Source: Ramlibacter terrae (lineage in GTDB: Bacteria; Pseudomonadota; Gammaproteobacteria; Burkholderiales; Burkholderiaceae_C). Taken from it: 64,000 nt of DNA. The notes below the pieces were generated by a model. That model ran no database searches. It saw only the letters and a program-made list of their open reading frames with translations, and had not been told where the DNA came from. Shown here in pieces: positions 49,535 through 59,950 of this stretch. The translations under genes and the position numbers were made by a program. Location of the stretch: NCBI GenBank assembly GCA_013127575.1, contig CP053418.1:186001-250000 (forward strand), written 5' to 3'. Within the stretch, counting starts at the first letter, position 1. The number at the start of each line of letters is the position of its first letter.

Positions 49535-50485
49535 TCAGCTCCTCGCCTGCGCCAGCGCGGCGGCCAACGTGCGTTCCACCGGGGGCACCTTGAAGGCGTT
49601 GTGGTCGGTCGGCCGCGCATCGGCCAGCAGCCGCGCGGTGGCGGCCTTCGCGCCTTGCGGCAGCGCCGCGTCGGCGGCCGCATCGCGCCACGGCTTGTGC
49701 GCGACGCCGCCGAGCGCCACGCGGCCGGTGCCGTCGCGCTGCACGATGGCGGCGACCGAGACCAGCGCGAACGCATACGAGGCGCGGTCGCGCACCTTGC
49801 GGTAGACGTGCATGCCGCCGGCGGGCCGCGGCAGCGTCACCGCGGTGATGAGCTCGTCGCGCTGCAGGTTGGTGTCGATGTGCGGCGTGTCGCCCGGCAG
49901 CCGGTGGAAATCGGCGATCGGGATCACGCGCCGGGCGCCGTCGGGCCGCACGGTCTCGACGCCCGCGTCCAGCACGCGCATCGCCACCGCCATGTCGCTC
50001 GGGTGCGTGGCGATGCAGGCCTGGCTGCTGCCCACGATGGCGAGCTGCCGGCTGAAGCCGCCGATGGCGCTGCAACCGCTGCCGGGTCGCCGCTTGTTGC
50101 ACGGCTGGTCGGTGTCGTAGAAGTAGGGGCAGCGCGTACGTTGCAGCAGGTTGCCCGCCGTGGTGGCGCGGTTGCGCAACTGGCCCGACGCGCCGGCGAG
50201 CAGCGCGCGCGAGAGCACGGCGTAGTCGCGCCGCACGCGGTCGTCGGCGGCCAGCGCGGTGTTGCGCACCATCGCGCCGATGCGCAGGCCGCCTTCGGGC
50301 GTGGCCTCGATCTTGTCCAGCGCCAGCGCGTTCACGTCGACGAGGTGCGCGGGCGCCTCGATCTGCAGCTTCATCAGGTCCAGCAGGTTGGTGCCGCCGG
50401 CGATGAACTTGGCTTCGGGGTTGCGCGCCACGGCGGCGGCGGCTTCGGCGGGCGTGCTGGCGCGCTCGTAGGTGAAGGGCTTCAT
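49535..50485 (-). CDS. paoB: FAD-binding subunit of aldehyde oxidoreductase (PaoB-like)
   Basis: 316 residues, frame intact. FAD site [19 protein letters not shown] and [16 protein letters not shown]; the segment [20 protein letters not shown] continuing SGCSAIGG supplies cysteines for the extra [4Fe-4S] cluster that is special to PaoB/YagS proteins. The protein carries electrons from the molybdenum subunit to an outside acceptor. Its ATG overlaps the PaoA stop (ATGA). Confidence 0.93.
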   Translation of the reverse strand: MKPFTYERASTPAEAAAAVARNPEAKFIAGGTNLLDLMKLQIEAPAHLVDVNALALDKIEATPEGGLRIGAMVRNTALAADDRVRRDYAVLSRALLAGASGQLRNRATTAGNLLQRTRCPYFYDTDQPCNKRRPGSGCSAIGGFSRQLAIVGSSQACIATHPSDMAVAMRVLDAGVETVRPDGARRVIPIADFHRLPGDTPHIDTNLQRDELITAVTLPRPAGGMHVYRKVRDRASYAFALVSVAAIVQRDGTGRVALGGVAHKPWRDAAADAALPQGAKAATARLLADARPTDHNAFKVPPVERTLAAALAQARS

Positions 50486-51126
50486 GTCCGCACCCCGCCC
50501 ACTTCGGCGATCGCATCGACGATGTTGGAGTAAGCGCCGCAGCGGCAGATGTTGCCGCTCATGCGCTCGCGCAGTTCGTCGACCGAGAGCAGCGGCTTGG
50601 CCGTGAGGTCGGCGGTGACATGGCTCGGGACGCCGCGCCGGATCTCGTCGAGCGTGCCGACGGCGGAACACACGGCCGGGCGTGCAGTAGCCGCACTGGT
50701 AGCCATCGTGCTTGACGAAGGCCGTCTGCATCGGGTGCATCCGGGTCGGCGTGCCGAGGCCTTCGATGGTGGTGACCTTCTGGTTGTGGGTCAGCAGGGC
50801 CAGCGTGAGGCAGGAGTTGATGCGCTCGCCATTCACCAGCACGGTGCATGCGCCGCATTGCCCGTGGTCGCAGCCTTTCTTGGTGCCGGTCAGGTGCAGG
50901 TGCTCGCGCAGCGTATCGAGCAGGGTGGTGCGGTTGTCGAGTTCGAGCGTGTGCGACTGGCCATTCACCTCGAGGGTGACGCGCGATGCGGGTGCGGAGC
51001 CGGGACTGGGCCGCGGCGCGCCTGGGGCGGGGCCGCGTCGGCGGGGGCGGCCACCGTCGCCGCGGTGGCGGCGCCGGCGAGGAGCAGGTCACGCCGCGTG
51101 AGCGTGAGGTCGTCGGGGAGGGTCAT
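50482..51126 (-). CDS. paoA: 2Fe-2S subunit of aldehyde oxidoreductase with Tat signal (PaoA-like)
   Basis: About 215 residues. A twin-arginine signal, [20 protein letters not shown], precedes the plant-type ferredoxin domain ([20 protein letters not shown]) and the second cluster domain ([16 protein letters not shown] and [16 protein letters not shown]). This places the complex in the periplasm, where PaoABC detoxifies aldehydes. Breaks near 51020 and 50682 are repaired by CCAGG. It is the first gene of the operon; the outer-membrane efflux gene of the next unit ends 118 bases upstream. Confidence 0.92.
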
Positions 51127-51244
51127 GGGGAAGGTCCTTGCTGGCGTGATGCGCGCTGGAAGGCGCGAGCATGCGAGCGAAGGACGTTCGGGCTTGTAGG
51201 CGGGCGGCTGACACGCGCGTCGGCCGCCGCTTCGGAAGTCGGAG

Positions 51245-52677
51245 CTATCGGGCGGCGACGTCCGTCTTCGCCTTCTCGCCACCCACCCCCGGCACCTCCC
51301 ACCCCCCACCCAGCGCGCGGATCAAGCCCACCGTGGCCCGGAACTGCGCCGAGCGCACCTGCAGCGCCTGCCGGCGATTGCGCAGCTCGCTGCGCCGCGC
51401 GTCGAGCAGTTCGAGCTGGCTGACGAGTCCGTTGCGATAGCGCGTGGAAGAAAGGGTCGTCGCGCGGGTCGCCGCATCGACCGCGCGGCCCTGCGCCTGC
51501 GCCTGGTCGCGCAGCAGGCGCAGGGCGGAGAGCTGGTCTTCGACTTCGCGGAACGCCGCCAGCACTGGCCGCGGTAGCTGGCCGACGCCGCTTCGAGCTG
51601 CGCCTGCGCCCCCTCGACGCCCGCTTCGCGGCGGCCGCCGTCGAACAGCGGCAGCGACAGCAGCGCGCCGATGCCCCACGAGCGCGCGGACCAGCGGAAC
51701 AGGTCGCCCAGGTCCGGCGAAGCGAAGCCGCCCGCGCCGGTGAGCGACACCGACGGGAACAGGCCGACTGCGCGACGCCGACGCGCGCCTGCGCCGCCAG
51801 CAGCGAGGCCTGTGCCGCGGCCACGTCGGGACGCCGCGCGAGCACCGTCGCGGGCACGCCGGCCGGGATCACGGGCAGCGCGGTGGCCCGGGGCCCGCGT
51901 CCAGCCCGAACTGCGAGGCCGGTGCGCCGACCAGCACGGCCAGCGCATGTTCCAGCGCGGCGCGTTGCCGGTCCAGCGCCAACGCTTCCGCTTCGGTCGC
52001 GGCCACTTCCGCATCGACGCGCACCACGTCGAGTTCGGCGATGTCGCCGGCCTGGTGGCGGCGCTGCGTCAGCCGCAGCGTGTCGGCGTACGCGGCGACG
52101 GTGTCGCGCACCAGCGCGCGCTCGACGTCCAGCGCGCGCAGCCCGAGATACGCCTGCGCCGTTTCCGCCTGCACCAGCAGCCGCGTGCTGTGCAACAGCG
52201 CCTGGCGCGATTCCGCGTCGAGCGCGGCGGCATCGCGGTTGCGCGCGAGGCGGCCGAACAGGTCGGCTTCGTACGAGATTTCGACGCCGGCATTCAGCAG
52301 CGTCGCCGGCGCGCTGCTCGCCGTGCCGGCGCCGGCCGGCGCTGCGCACCCGCGCCCAGCCCGACCCACGGCAGGCGGTCGGCGTTGGCGGCGCGCACCA
52401 GCGCGCGGGACTGCGCCAGGCGCGCCGAGGCCTGCTGGATGTCGGTGTTGTTCGCGGCCGCCGCTTCGACGAGGGTGTCGAGCACCGGGTCGCCGAAGGC
52501 CTGCCACCAGTTGCCGCGATGCCGGGCCTCGGCCGGAGCCGCGGTGGTCCAGCGCGCCGCGGCTTCCTTGAACTGCGCGGGAGGCTGCGGCTGCGCGGGC
52601 AGGTCCGGCAGCGCCGTGGCGCAGCCGGCCAGCACGAGTGCGCCCAGCAGCGGAAGGAGTCGGAGGGTTTGGTTCAC
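51245..52677 (-). CDS. RND efflux outer-membrane lipoprotein (OprM/NodT type)
   Basis: Outer-membrane channel of a tripartite pump, about 480 residues, GTG start. The lipoprotein signal LRLLPLLGALVLAGC has a lipobox cysteine. NodT-type repeats are visible: WWQAFGDPVLDTLVEAA, ISYEADLFGRLARNRD, ARRPDVAAAQASLLAAQARVG and STRYRNGLVSQLELLDARR. Breaks near 52345, 51893, 51772 and 51570; three repair to CCWGG. It is the last gene of the RND operon, 2 bases after the permease. Confidence 0.93.
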
Positions 52678-52679
52678 GG

Positions 52680-55600
52680 TCAGATCTCCCCGCCGTGGTG
52701 CGGCGCCGCGGGCACGGCGTGCGCCGTCCCTCCGCCACCGCCGGCAAAACCTTCGAAGTGCGGTTGCTGCCCGTGCTGGCGCAGCGGCTTGTTGCCCGCC
52801 AGCCGGCGCAGCACCACGTAGAACACGGGCGTGAGGAACAGGCCGAACGCGGTGACGCCGATCATCCCGCCGAACACCGCCACGCCCATCGCCTGCCGCA
52901 TCTCGGAGCCGGCGCCGGTGGAGAGCACGAGCGGCAGCACGCCCATGACGAACGCCAGCGAGGTCATCAGGATCGGGCGCAGCCGCAGGCGGCTGGCTTC
53001 GATCGCGGCCTGCACCGGCGTGTGCCCGGCGAACTCGAGCTCGCGCGCGAACTCCACGATCAGGATCGCGTTCTTCGCCGAGAGCCCGACCAGCACCATC
53101 AGCCCGATCTGCGTGAAGACGTTGCTCTCGCCGCCGGAGATCCACACGCCGGTCATCGCGGCGAGCAGGCCCATGGGCACGATCAGGATGATCGAGAGCG
53201 GCAGCGTCAGGCTTTCGTACTGCGCGGCCAGCACCGGGAAGACGAGCAGCAGCGCCAGCGGGAACACCCAGATCGCCGAGTTGCCGGCCGGGATCTCTGG
53301 TACGTCAGCTCCGTCCACTCGAAGCTGATGCCCGCGGGCAGCGTCTCGGCGGCGATGCGCTTGATCGCATCCTCGGCCTGGCCCGACGAGAAGCCGGGCG
53401 CGGGGCCGCCGTTGATGTCGGCGGCGAGGTAGCCGTTGTAGCGCATGGCCCGCTCCGGCCCGAAGCTGGAACGCACCTTCATGAGCGCCGACAGCGGCAC
53501 CATCTCGCCCGACTCCGAGCGCACCTTGAGGGCGCCGATGTCCTCGGCGCGGGCGCGGTAGGCGGCGTCGGCCTGCACGCGCACGGTGTACGTGCGGCCG
53601 AACTTGTTGAAGTCGTTCACGTACACGCTGCCGGGTAGGTGGACATGGTGTCGAAGATGTCGGTGACCGGCACGCCGAGCTGCCGCGCCCGCGTCCGGTC
53701 GATGTCGGCATAGAGCTGCGGCACGTTCACCTGCCAGCTGCTGAAGAGGCCGGTGAGTTCCGGCGCCTGCGACGCCTTGGCCATGAAGGCCTTCACCGCG
53801 CCGTCCATCGCGTCGTAGCCAAGCGAGCCGCGGTCTTCCAGCTGCAGCTTGAAGCCGCCGGTGGTGCCCGGGCCCTGCACGGGCGGCGGCGGGAACATCA
53901 CGATGAAGGCGTCTGGATGCCGCCGAAGGCTGGTTCAACTGGCCCGCCACCGCGCCGCCGCTCTGGTCGGCGCGCCTGCGCTCCTCGAAGGGCTTGAGCG
54001 TGGCGAACACGATGCCGGAGTTGGAGCTGTTGGTGAAGCCGTTGATGGACAGGCCGGGGAACGCGAGTGTCGCCTCCACGTTCGGGTTCTTCGCCGCGAT
54101 CTCGCCCATGCGCCGGACGACCGCCTCGGTGCGGTCGAGCGTGGCGCCGTCGGGCAGTTGTGCGAAGCCGATCAGGTACTGCTTGTCCTGCGCCGGCACG
54201 AAGCCTTCGGGCACGGCCTTGAAGACGCCGACGGTGGCGACCACCAGCACGCCGTACACCGCCAGCATCGCGCCCTTGCGTTGGAGCGACCCGCGCACGC
54301 CGCCGCTGTAGCGGTCGGCGCCGCGCCGGAACACGCGGTTGAAGCCGCGGAAGAAGCCGCCGAGCACGCGGTCCATGCCGCGCGTCAGGGCGTCCTTGGG
54401 CGCATCGTGGCCGCGCAGCAGCAGGGCGGCGAGGGCGGGCGACAGCGTCAGCGAGTTGATCGCGGAGATCACCGTGGAGATCGCGATCGTCACCGCGAAC
54501 TGGCGGTAGAACTGGCCGGTCAGCCCGGTGATGAAGGCGAGCGGCACGAACACCGCCACCAGCACGAGCGCGATGGCGATGATCGGGCCCGACACTTCGC
54601 GCATGGCGCGGTAGGTCGCCTCGCGCGGCGTCAGCCCCGCTTCGATGTTGCGCTCGACGTTCTCCACCACCACGATGGCGTCGTCGACCACGATGCCGAT
54701 CGCCAGCACCAGCCCGAACAGGCTCAACGCATTGATCGAGAAGCCGAGCAGGTGCAGCACCGCGAACGTGCCCACCACCGACACCGGCACGGCCAGCAGC
54801 GGGATGATGGAAGCGCGCCGGTCTGCAGGAACAGGATGACCACCAGCACCACCAGCAGGATGGCTTCGAGCAGCGTGACCACCACCGACTGGATCGACGC
54901 GCGCACGAACTGCGTCGGGTCGTAGGCGATGCGGTACTCCACGTCCTGCGGCATGTGCTTGGCCAGTTCCTCCATCGTCTCCCGCACCTGCGCGGAGATG
55001 GCAAGCGCGTTGGAGCCCGGCGCCGGAACACGCCGATGCCGACGGCGGCGTCGTTGTTCAGCAGCGACCGCAGCGAATAATCGGCCGCGCCGAGTTCGAG
55101 CCGCGCCACGTCGCGCAGCCGCGTCACGGCGCCGTCGGTGCCGGTCTTGATGATGATCTCGCCGAACTCTTCCTCGTTCTGCAAGCGACCCTGCGCGTTG
55201 ATCGACAGTTGCAGGTCGACGCCGGGCAGGCCGGGCGACGCCCCGACGACGCCAGCGGCGGCCTGCACGTTCTGCTCGCGGATCGCGCGCACCACGTCGG
55301 TGGCCGAGAGGCCGCGCTGCGCCACCTTCTGCGGATCGAGCCAGACGCGCATCGCGTACTCGCCGCCGCCGAAGATGTTGACCTGGCCCACGCCCTCGAT
55401 GCGCGCCAGCCGGTCGCGCACGTTCAGCACCGCGTAGTTGCGCAGGTAGTCCATGCCGTAGCGGCCGTTGGGCGACACCGGTGCACCACCATCGTGATGT
55501 CGGGCGCGCTCTTGACGGTCGCGAGGCCGAGTCGCCGCACTTCCTCGGGCAGCCGCGGTTCGGCCTGCGCCACGCGGTTCTGCACCAGTTGCTGCGCCTT

Positions 55601-55909
55601 GTCGGGGTCGGTGCCGAGGCGGAAGGTGACGTTGAGCGTCATCACGCCATCGGTGGTGGCCTGGCTGCTCATGTAGATCATGCCTTCGACGCCGTTGATG
55701 GCCTCTTCCAGCGGCGTGGCGACTGTCTCGGCGATCACCTTGGGGTTGGCGCCGGGATAGGTGGCGCGCACGACGATCGTCGGCGGCACCACGTCGGGAT
55801 ACTCCGAGATCGGCAGCGCGCGCAGGGCGATCAGGCCGGCCGGGGAAGATCAGCAGCGAGAGAACGCCGGCGGGATCGGCCGGTCGATGAAGAAGCGCGA
55901 GAGGTTCAT
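52680..55909 (-). CDS. RND efflux permease (HAE1 family)
   Basis: Inner-membrane proton-driven drug exporter, about 1070 residues, AcrB/MexB/OqxB type. Features: MNLSRFFIDRPIFAGVLSLL, VVRATYPGANPKVIAETVAT, VGIGVFQAPGSNALAIS, the proton relay in LFGLVLAIGIVVDDAIVVVE, QFAVTIAISTVISAINSLTL and VFPLALLLVFPVLAAQYESL. Breaks near 53298, 53633, 53908, 53925, 54812, 55024, 55482, 55845 and 55870; eight repair to CCWGG. Its ATG overlaps the adaptor stop. Nine breaks in one gene that is otherwise complete argue strongly for sequencing error. Confidence 0.94.
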
Positions 55910-57109
55910 GTCCGTTCTTCCATCGCCACCAGTTGCGGCTGCACCGTGGCGCCGGGGCGCACGCGCTGCAGGCCATTGACCACGATGCGCTCGCCGGGCT
56001 TCAGGCCCGACTGCACGATGCGCAGGCCATTGAAGGGCGCGCCGAGCGTGACCTCGCGGTAATCGGCCTTGTTGCCTTCGCCCACCACCAGCACGAACTT
56101 CTTGTCCTGGTCGGTGCCCACCGCGCGTTCGCTCACCAGCACGGCGCGGCTGGTGCGGGCCTGGCCCATGCGCACGCGGGCGAACTGGCCCCCGGGATGA
56201 GCGAGCCGTCGCGGTTGTCGAAGGCGGCGCGCACGCGCACCGTTCCGCTCTTGGCATCGACCTGGTTGTCGATCAGTTGCAGCCGGCCGGTGATGGGCGT
56301 GTCGGTCATCGCCGACGTTCCCATCTGCACCGGGATGCGCTCGATCAGCGCCCGCGCGCTGCTGCCGCCCGGCATGTCTTTCAGTGCGCGCAGGATCACG
56401 TGTTCGTCGGTTTCGAAGCTCGCGTAGATCGGGCTCACCGACACCAGCGTGGTCAGCACCGGCGCGCCCGGGCCGGCCGCCACCAGGTTGCCGGGCGTGA
56501 TCTCCAGCTTGCCGATGCGGCCCGACACCGGCGCGCGCACCTGCGTGTAGCTGAGATTGAGGCGCGCGCCTTGCTGCTGCGCCTGCGCTGCGCGCAGGTT
56601 GGCGCCGGCCTCGCGTTCGGCGTTGCCCCGCTCTTCCAGTTCGCGCTGCGCAATGGCGCCTTCGTCCCACAGGCGCTTCGCACGGGCCGACTCGCTCTGC
56701 GCCTGCGCCAGCCGGGCCTGGGCCGCCGCGACCTGCGCGTCGGCGCGCTCGGCTTCCGCGGCGTACGGACCCGGGTCGATCGTGATCAGCAGGTCGCCCT
56801 TGGTGACCAGTGCGCCTTCGCGGAAGTGCACGGCCTGCACGGCGCCGGCGACGCGCGAGCGGATCTCCACGCGCTCCACCGCTTCGAGCCGGCCGGAGAA
56901 CTCGTCCCGGCGGCGATCTCCGTTTCCTGCACCGCGGCGACCGACACCGGCGTGGGCGGCGGCGCGGCGTTGGCGGTGGCCTTGGCGGGTTGGCCGTGCA
57001 GCGCGATGACGGCGGTGGCGATCACCGACAGGGCGGCGGCGGTGCCGGCCGCTGTCCAGAGGCGCCGGGGTGCATACCGGCCGCCGGGGTACGAGTTTTC
57101 TTGGGTCAT
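55906..57109 (-). CDS. RND efflux periplasmic adaptor (MFP)
   Basis: Membrane-fusion protein, about 402 residues, first gene of the pump operon. N-terminal membrane anchor (RRLWTAAGTAAALSVIATAV), barrel-sandwich segment EFSGRLEAVERVEIRSRVAG, coiled-coil hairpin (AQARLAQAQSESARAKRLWD), YTQVRAPVSGRIGKLEITPG and the C-terminal GLKPGERIVVNGLQRVRPGA. Breaks near 56908 and 56192 are repaired by CCWGG. Likely controlled by the LysR gene beyond the esterase gene. Confidence 0.93.
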
Positions 57110-57195
57110 GGGAGCTTCTTCCTTTTTTGGAGGCGAGTTCGTCCGCGCCGGTGGATCGCACCGGCTTCGGGCTGGGAGCAGGGGGTGTGGCGGCC

Positions 57196-58003
57196 TTATG
57201 AGGCCGGTTCGGGCGCGTGGAGGAAGGCGCGCAGGTGGTCGACGACCGCGGCTTCGCACGGACAAGGATGCGGCGGCGCTTCGAGCGACGCGGGCCAGCC
57301 GGTGGCGGGGATCAGGGCGGTCTGCACGGTGATGCCGGCGTCCTGCAGGCGCTTCGCATAGGCGACCGCCTCGTCGCGCATCGGGTCGTCTTCGCCCGCG
57401 AGCACGAGCGCCGGGGGCAGGCCCGCGAGGCGCTGCGCGTGCGCGGGCACCGCATACGGGTGCTCGGCGTCCATCGGGCCGCGCAGGTACGCGCCCCAGC
57501 CTTCGCTCCAGCGGCACTGCACTGGTCGCCCACGGCTTCGCGCTGCGACGGCATGGCGTTGCACGGGTCGAGCATGGGCGTGACGAGGATCTGGCCGGCA
57601 AGCTCGAACTCGGCGCGGTCTCGCGCCATTGCCGCCACCGCCGCCGCCCAGGTTGCCGCCGGCCTCTTCGCCGGCGACGAACAGCGGCGCGCGCACCGGC
57701 GAGCCCCGTTCGGTGTTCCGAAATCCAGACCAGTGCGGCATAGGCCGCCTCGACAGCCTGCGGGAACGGATGCGCCGGCGCCAGCGGGTAGGCGATCGAC
57801 ACGACCACGCCGCCGGCCTTGGCCAGCAGCTGGCCGAAGCATTCGCCGGTGTCGAGGTCGCCGCCCGTGAAGGCGCCGCCATGCAGGTGCAGCACCAGCG
57901 GCGCGGGGCCACGCCCGGTGCGGGCGCCCTGGACGCGCGCGGGCATAGCCGCGTGGCCCGCGAGCGGCAGCGGGTTGGGAACAGTGGGCGGACGTAGCGG
58001 CAT
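57196..58003 (-). CDS. alpha/beta hydrolase (acetyl-esterase-like) lacking the usual serine
   Basis: HSL/acetyl-esterase type fold, about 268 residues. The oxyanion motif VLHLHGGAFTGGDLD and VVVSIAYPLAPAHPFPQAV are typical. The nucleophile elbow, normally GDSAGGN, reads GEEAGGN (around 57667-57681), so the catalytic serine is replaced by glutamate. The C-terminal LVLAGEDDPMRDEAVAYAKR supplies the usual Asp region. Breaks near 57520, 57640 and 57715-57780. It may be a non-catalytic or altered enzyme. It lies between the pump operon and the divergent LysR gene. Confidence 0.82.
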
Positions 58004-58109
58004 GGAAAGGACTATAGGCATCCGGCGCGTACGGATAAAGGTGTCATCGGCGACTTCTTTGTTTCCGGCTGATGAACAATCCGCCCAACAAAGAGTGAGG
58101 GGTGCTGTC

Positions 58110-59063
58110 GTGGACCAGTTCCAGTCGATGCGTGTGTTTGCGAGGGTGGTGGAGGCCGGGAGCTTCACCAAGGCGGCGGAGTCGCTGAACATTCCCAAGG
58201 CGTCGGCCACCAAGATGGTGCAGCAGCTGGAGACGCGGCTGCGCGTGAAGCTGCTCAATCGCACCACCCGCCGCCTGACCGTCACGCCCGACGGGGCCGC
58301 TTACTACGAGCGCACGGCGCGCCTGCTGAACGACCCGGACGACATCGAGGCCAGCATGACCAACGCGCAGGCCAGCCCCACCGGCCGGCTGCGCGTGGAC
58401 GTCGGCGCCGCCATCGCCAGCCTGGTGGTCGTTCCGGCGCTGCCCGACTTCTACAAGCGCTTCCCCGACATCCAGCTGGACCTGGGCGTGAGCGACCGGC
58501 CCGTGGACCTGATCAGCGACAACGTCGACTGCGTGATCCGCGGCGGCGACCTCATCGAGCAATCGCTGGTGGCGCGGCGCATCGGCAACCTCGCGCTCAT
58601 CACCGTCGCCACGCCGGAGTATCTGGCGAAGCACGCCGCGCCTTCGCACCCCAGCGACCGGAAGAGAGCCACGTCCTGGTCAACTTCTTCTCGGCGCGCA
58701 ACGGGCGCCCCTACCCGAACATCTTCGAGAAGGACGGCGAGCACATCGAACTGGCCGGCCGCTACCAGCTGTCGGTGAACGAGAGCAACGCGCACTGGCG
58801 GCGGTGCTGGCCGGCTGGGCATCTCGCAGGTGGCGCGCTTCATGGCGGCGCCACACATCGCGAGCGGCGCGTTGGTGGAAGTGATGCAGGACTGGAAGCA
58901 TCCGGCAATCCCGATCCACGTGGTGTATCCGCCGAACCGGCACCTGAGCGCGCGGGTCAGGGCGTTCGTGGAATGGGCGGCGGAGGTGTTCGCGAAGGTG
59001 GATGCCGCGCCGGCGGCGCCTGCGAAGGCCGGGCCCGCCCGCGCCCCGGTGGAGGCCGCGTGA
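58110..59063 (+). CDS. LysR-family transcriptional regulator
   Basis: About 318 residues, GTG start. N-terminal helix-turn-helix (FARVVEAGSFTKAAESLNIP, ASATKMVQQLETRLRVKLLN) and an effector domain (TGRLRVDVGAAIASLVVVPA, LGVSDRPVDLISDNVDCVIR). It belongs to the group that often controls adjacent RND or oxidoreductase genes and is divergent from the esterase and RND operon, which it probably regulates. Breaks near 58655, 58793 and 58808 all repair to CCTGG. The stop overlaps the start of the PPC-domain gene (TGATG). The C-terminal tail is rich in Ala and Pro. Confidence 0.92.
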
Positions 59064-59463
59064 TGCGCGAGCTGGTGCTGCGCCTGTCGCCCGGCGCCGA
59101 CCTGCGGCGTGCCATTGAAGCGCAGTGCCGCGAAGCCCTGCCCGAAGGCGGCTTCGTGCTCGGCGGCATCGGCAGCCTGCAGGACCCGGTGCTGCGCCTG
59201 GCGGACCGCGACGACGCGACCACGTGGCCGGGACCGTTCGAGATCCTCACGCTCACGGGCACCGTCACGCCGGAGGGCGCCCACCTGCATGCGAGCATCG
59301 CGTCGGCGACGGGGCAGGTGTTCGGCGGTCACGTGGTGGAAGGCAACCTCGTGCGCACCGCGGCCGAAGTGCTGGTGGTCGGGCTGGCGCAGTGGCGGCT
59401 GGCGCGCGAGCTGGATGCGGGGACGGGGTACCGGAACTGGTGGCGCGGCGCACCGACGGCTAG
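59063..59463 (+). CDS. PPC/DUF296 domain protein
   Basis: About 134 residues, a bacterial stand-alone PCC (plants and prokaryotes conserved) domain. Segments: LVLRLSPGADLRRAIEAQCR, GGFVLGGIGSLQDPVLRLAD, FEILTLTGTVTPEGAHLHAS and GQVFGGHVVEGNLVRTAAEV with the conserved GGH. Its biochemical role in bacteria is not established; some members bind DNA in plants with an AT-hook that is absent here. The frame breaks near 59430; restoring CCTGG gives YLELVARRTDG and the TAG at 59461-59463. Coupled to the LysR gene. Confidence 0.85.
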
Positions 59464-59505
59464 CGCACCACGAGGCTGTTCATGCGCGGCGAGATGCCGC
59501 GCACG

Positions 59506-59950
59506 TCACTGCCTGTACGCCTGCCCGCCGGGCGCCGGGAGCTTCGCGTTGACCGGCAGGCACGCCGCCTCTTCATCGGAAAAGATGGCCGGGAGCCAGA
59601 AGGTCGCGTCGCTGGCCGCCGGTCGGCTGCTTGCACCGCTCGCGGGATTCGCGATCTTGGCCTTGATGTCGGAGGGAAGGGTGGAGGCGAGCAACTCGTC
59701 GCGGACGAAGGCTCGGACTGGGTACTTGGTGTCGCCTGCGGCGTAGAGCAGGACCAGGTCGCGGGTCTTGTAGTGTTCGACGGCTTCCCAGTAGGCGCGG
59801 ATCAGCTTTTCGTTGACGAGGGTTTTGGCGCGGGTGTCGAGGGAGGGGGCATGGGGGATTTTGCCGTTGGGAGGCGGGGTTTTGATGGCTGCTTTGGGTT
59901 GCAAAGCGGGCACTAGGTCTACTTGGCTCTGGGCGACTGCTTTGCAGGGC
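59506..59950 (-). pseudogene. 3' part of a hypothetical gene truncated by IS30
   Basis: About 148 codons of a coherent protein (SQVDLVPALQPKAAIKTPP, KLIRAYWEAVEHYKTRDLVL, YAAGDTKYPVRAFVRDELLA) end in a TGA at 59506-59508. Its 5' side is cut by the left end of the IS30-family element at 59951, and the DNA beyond the right end (61175 onward) does not continue it. It therefore lost its start and part of its coding region. The family is not recognised; the KYPVRAFVRDELLA part suggests a soluble or exported protein. Confidence 0.7.
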
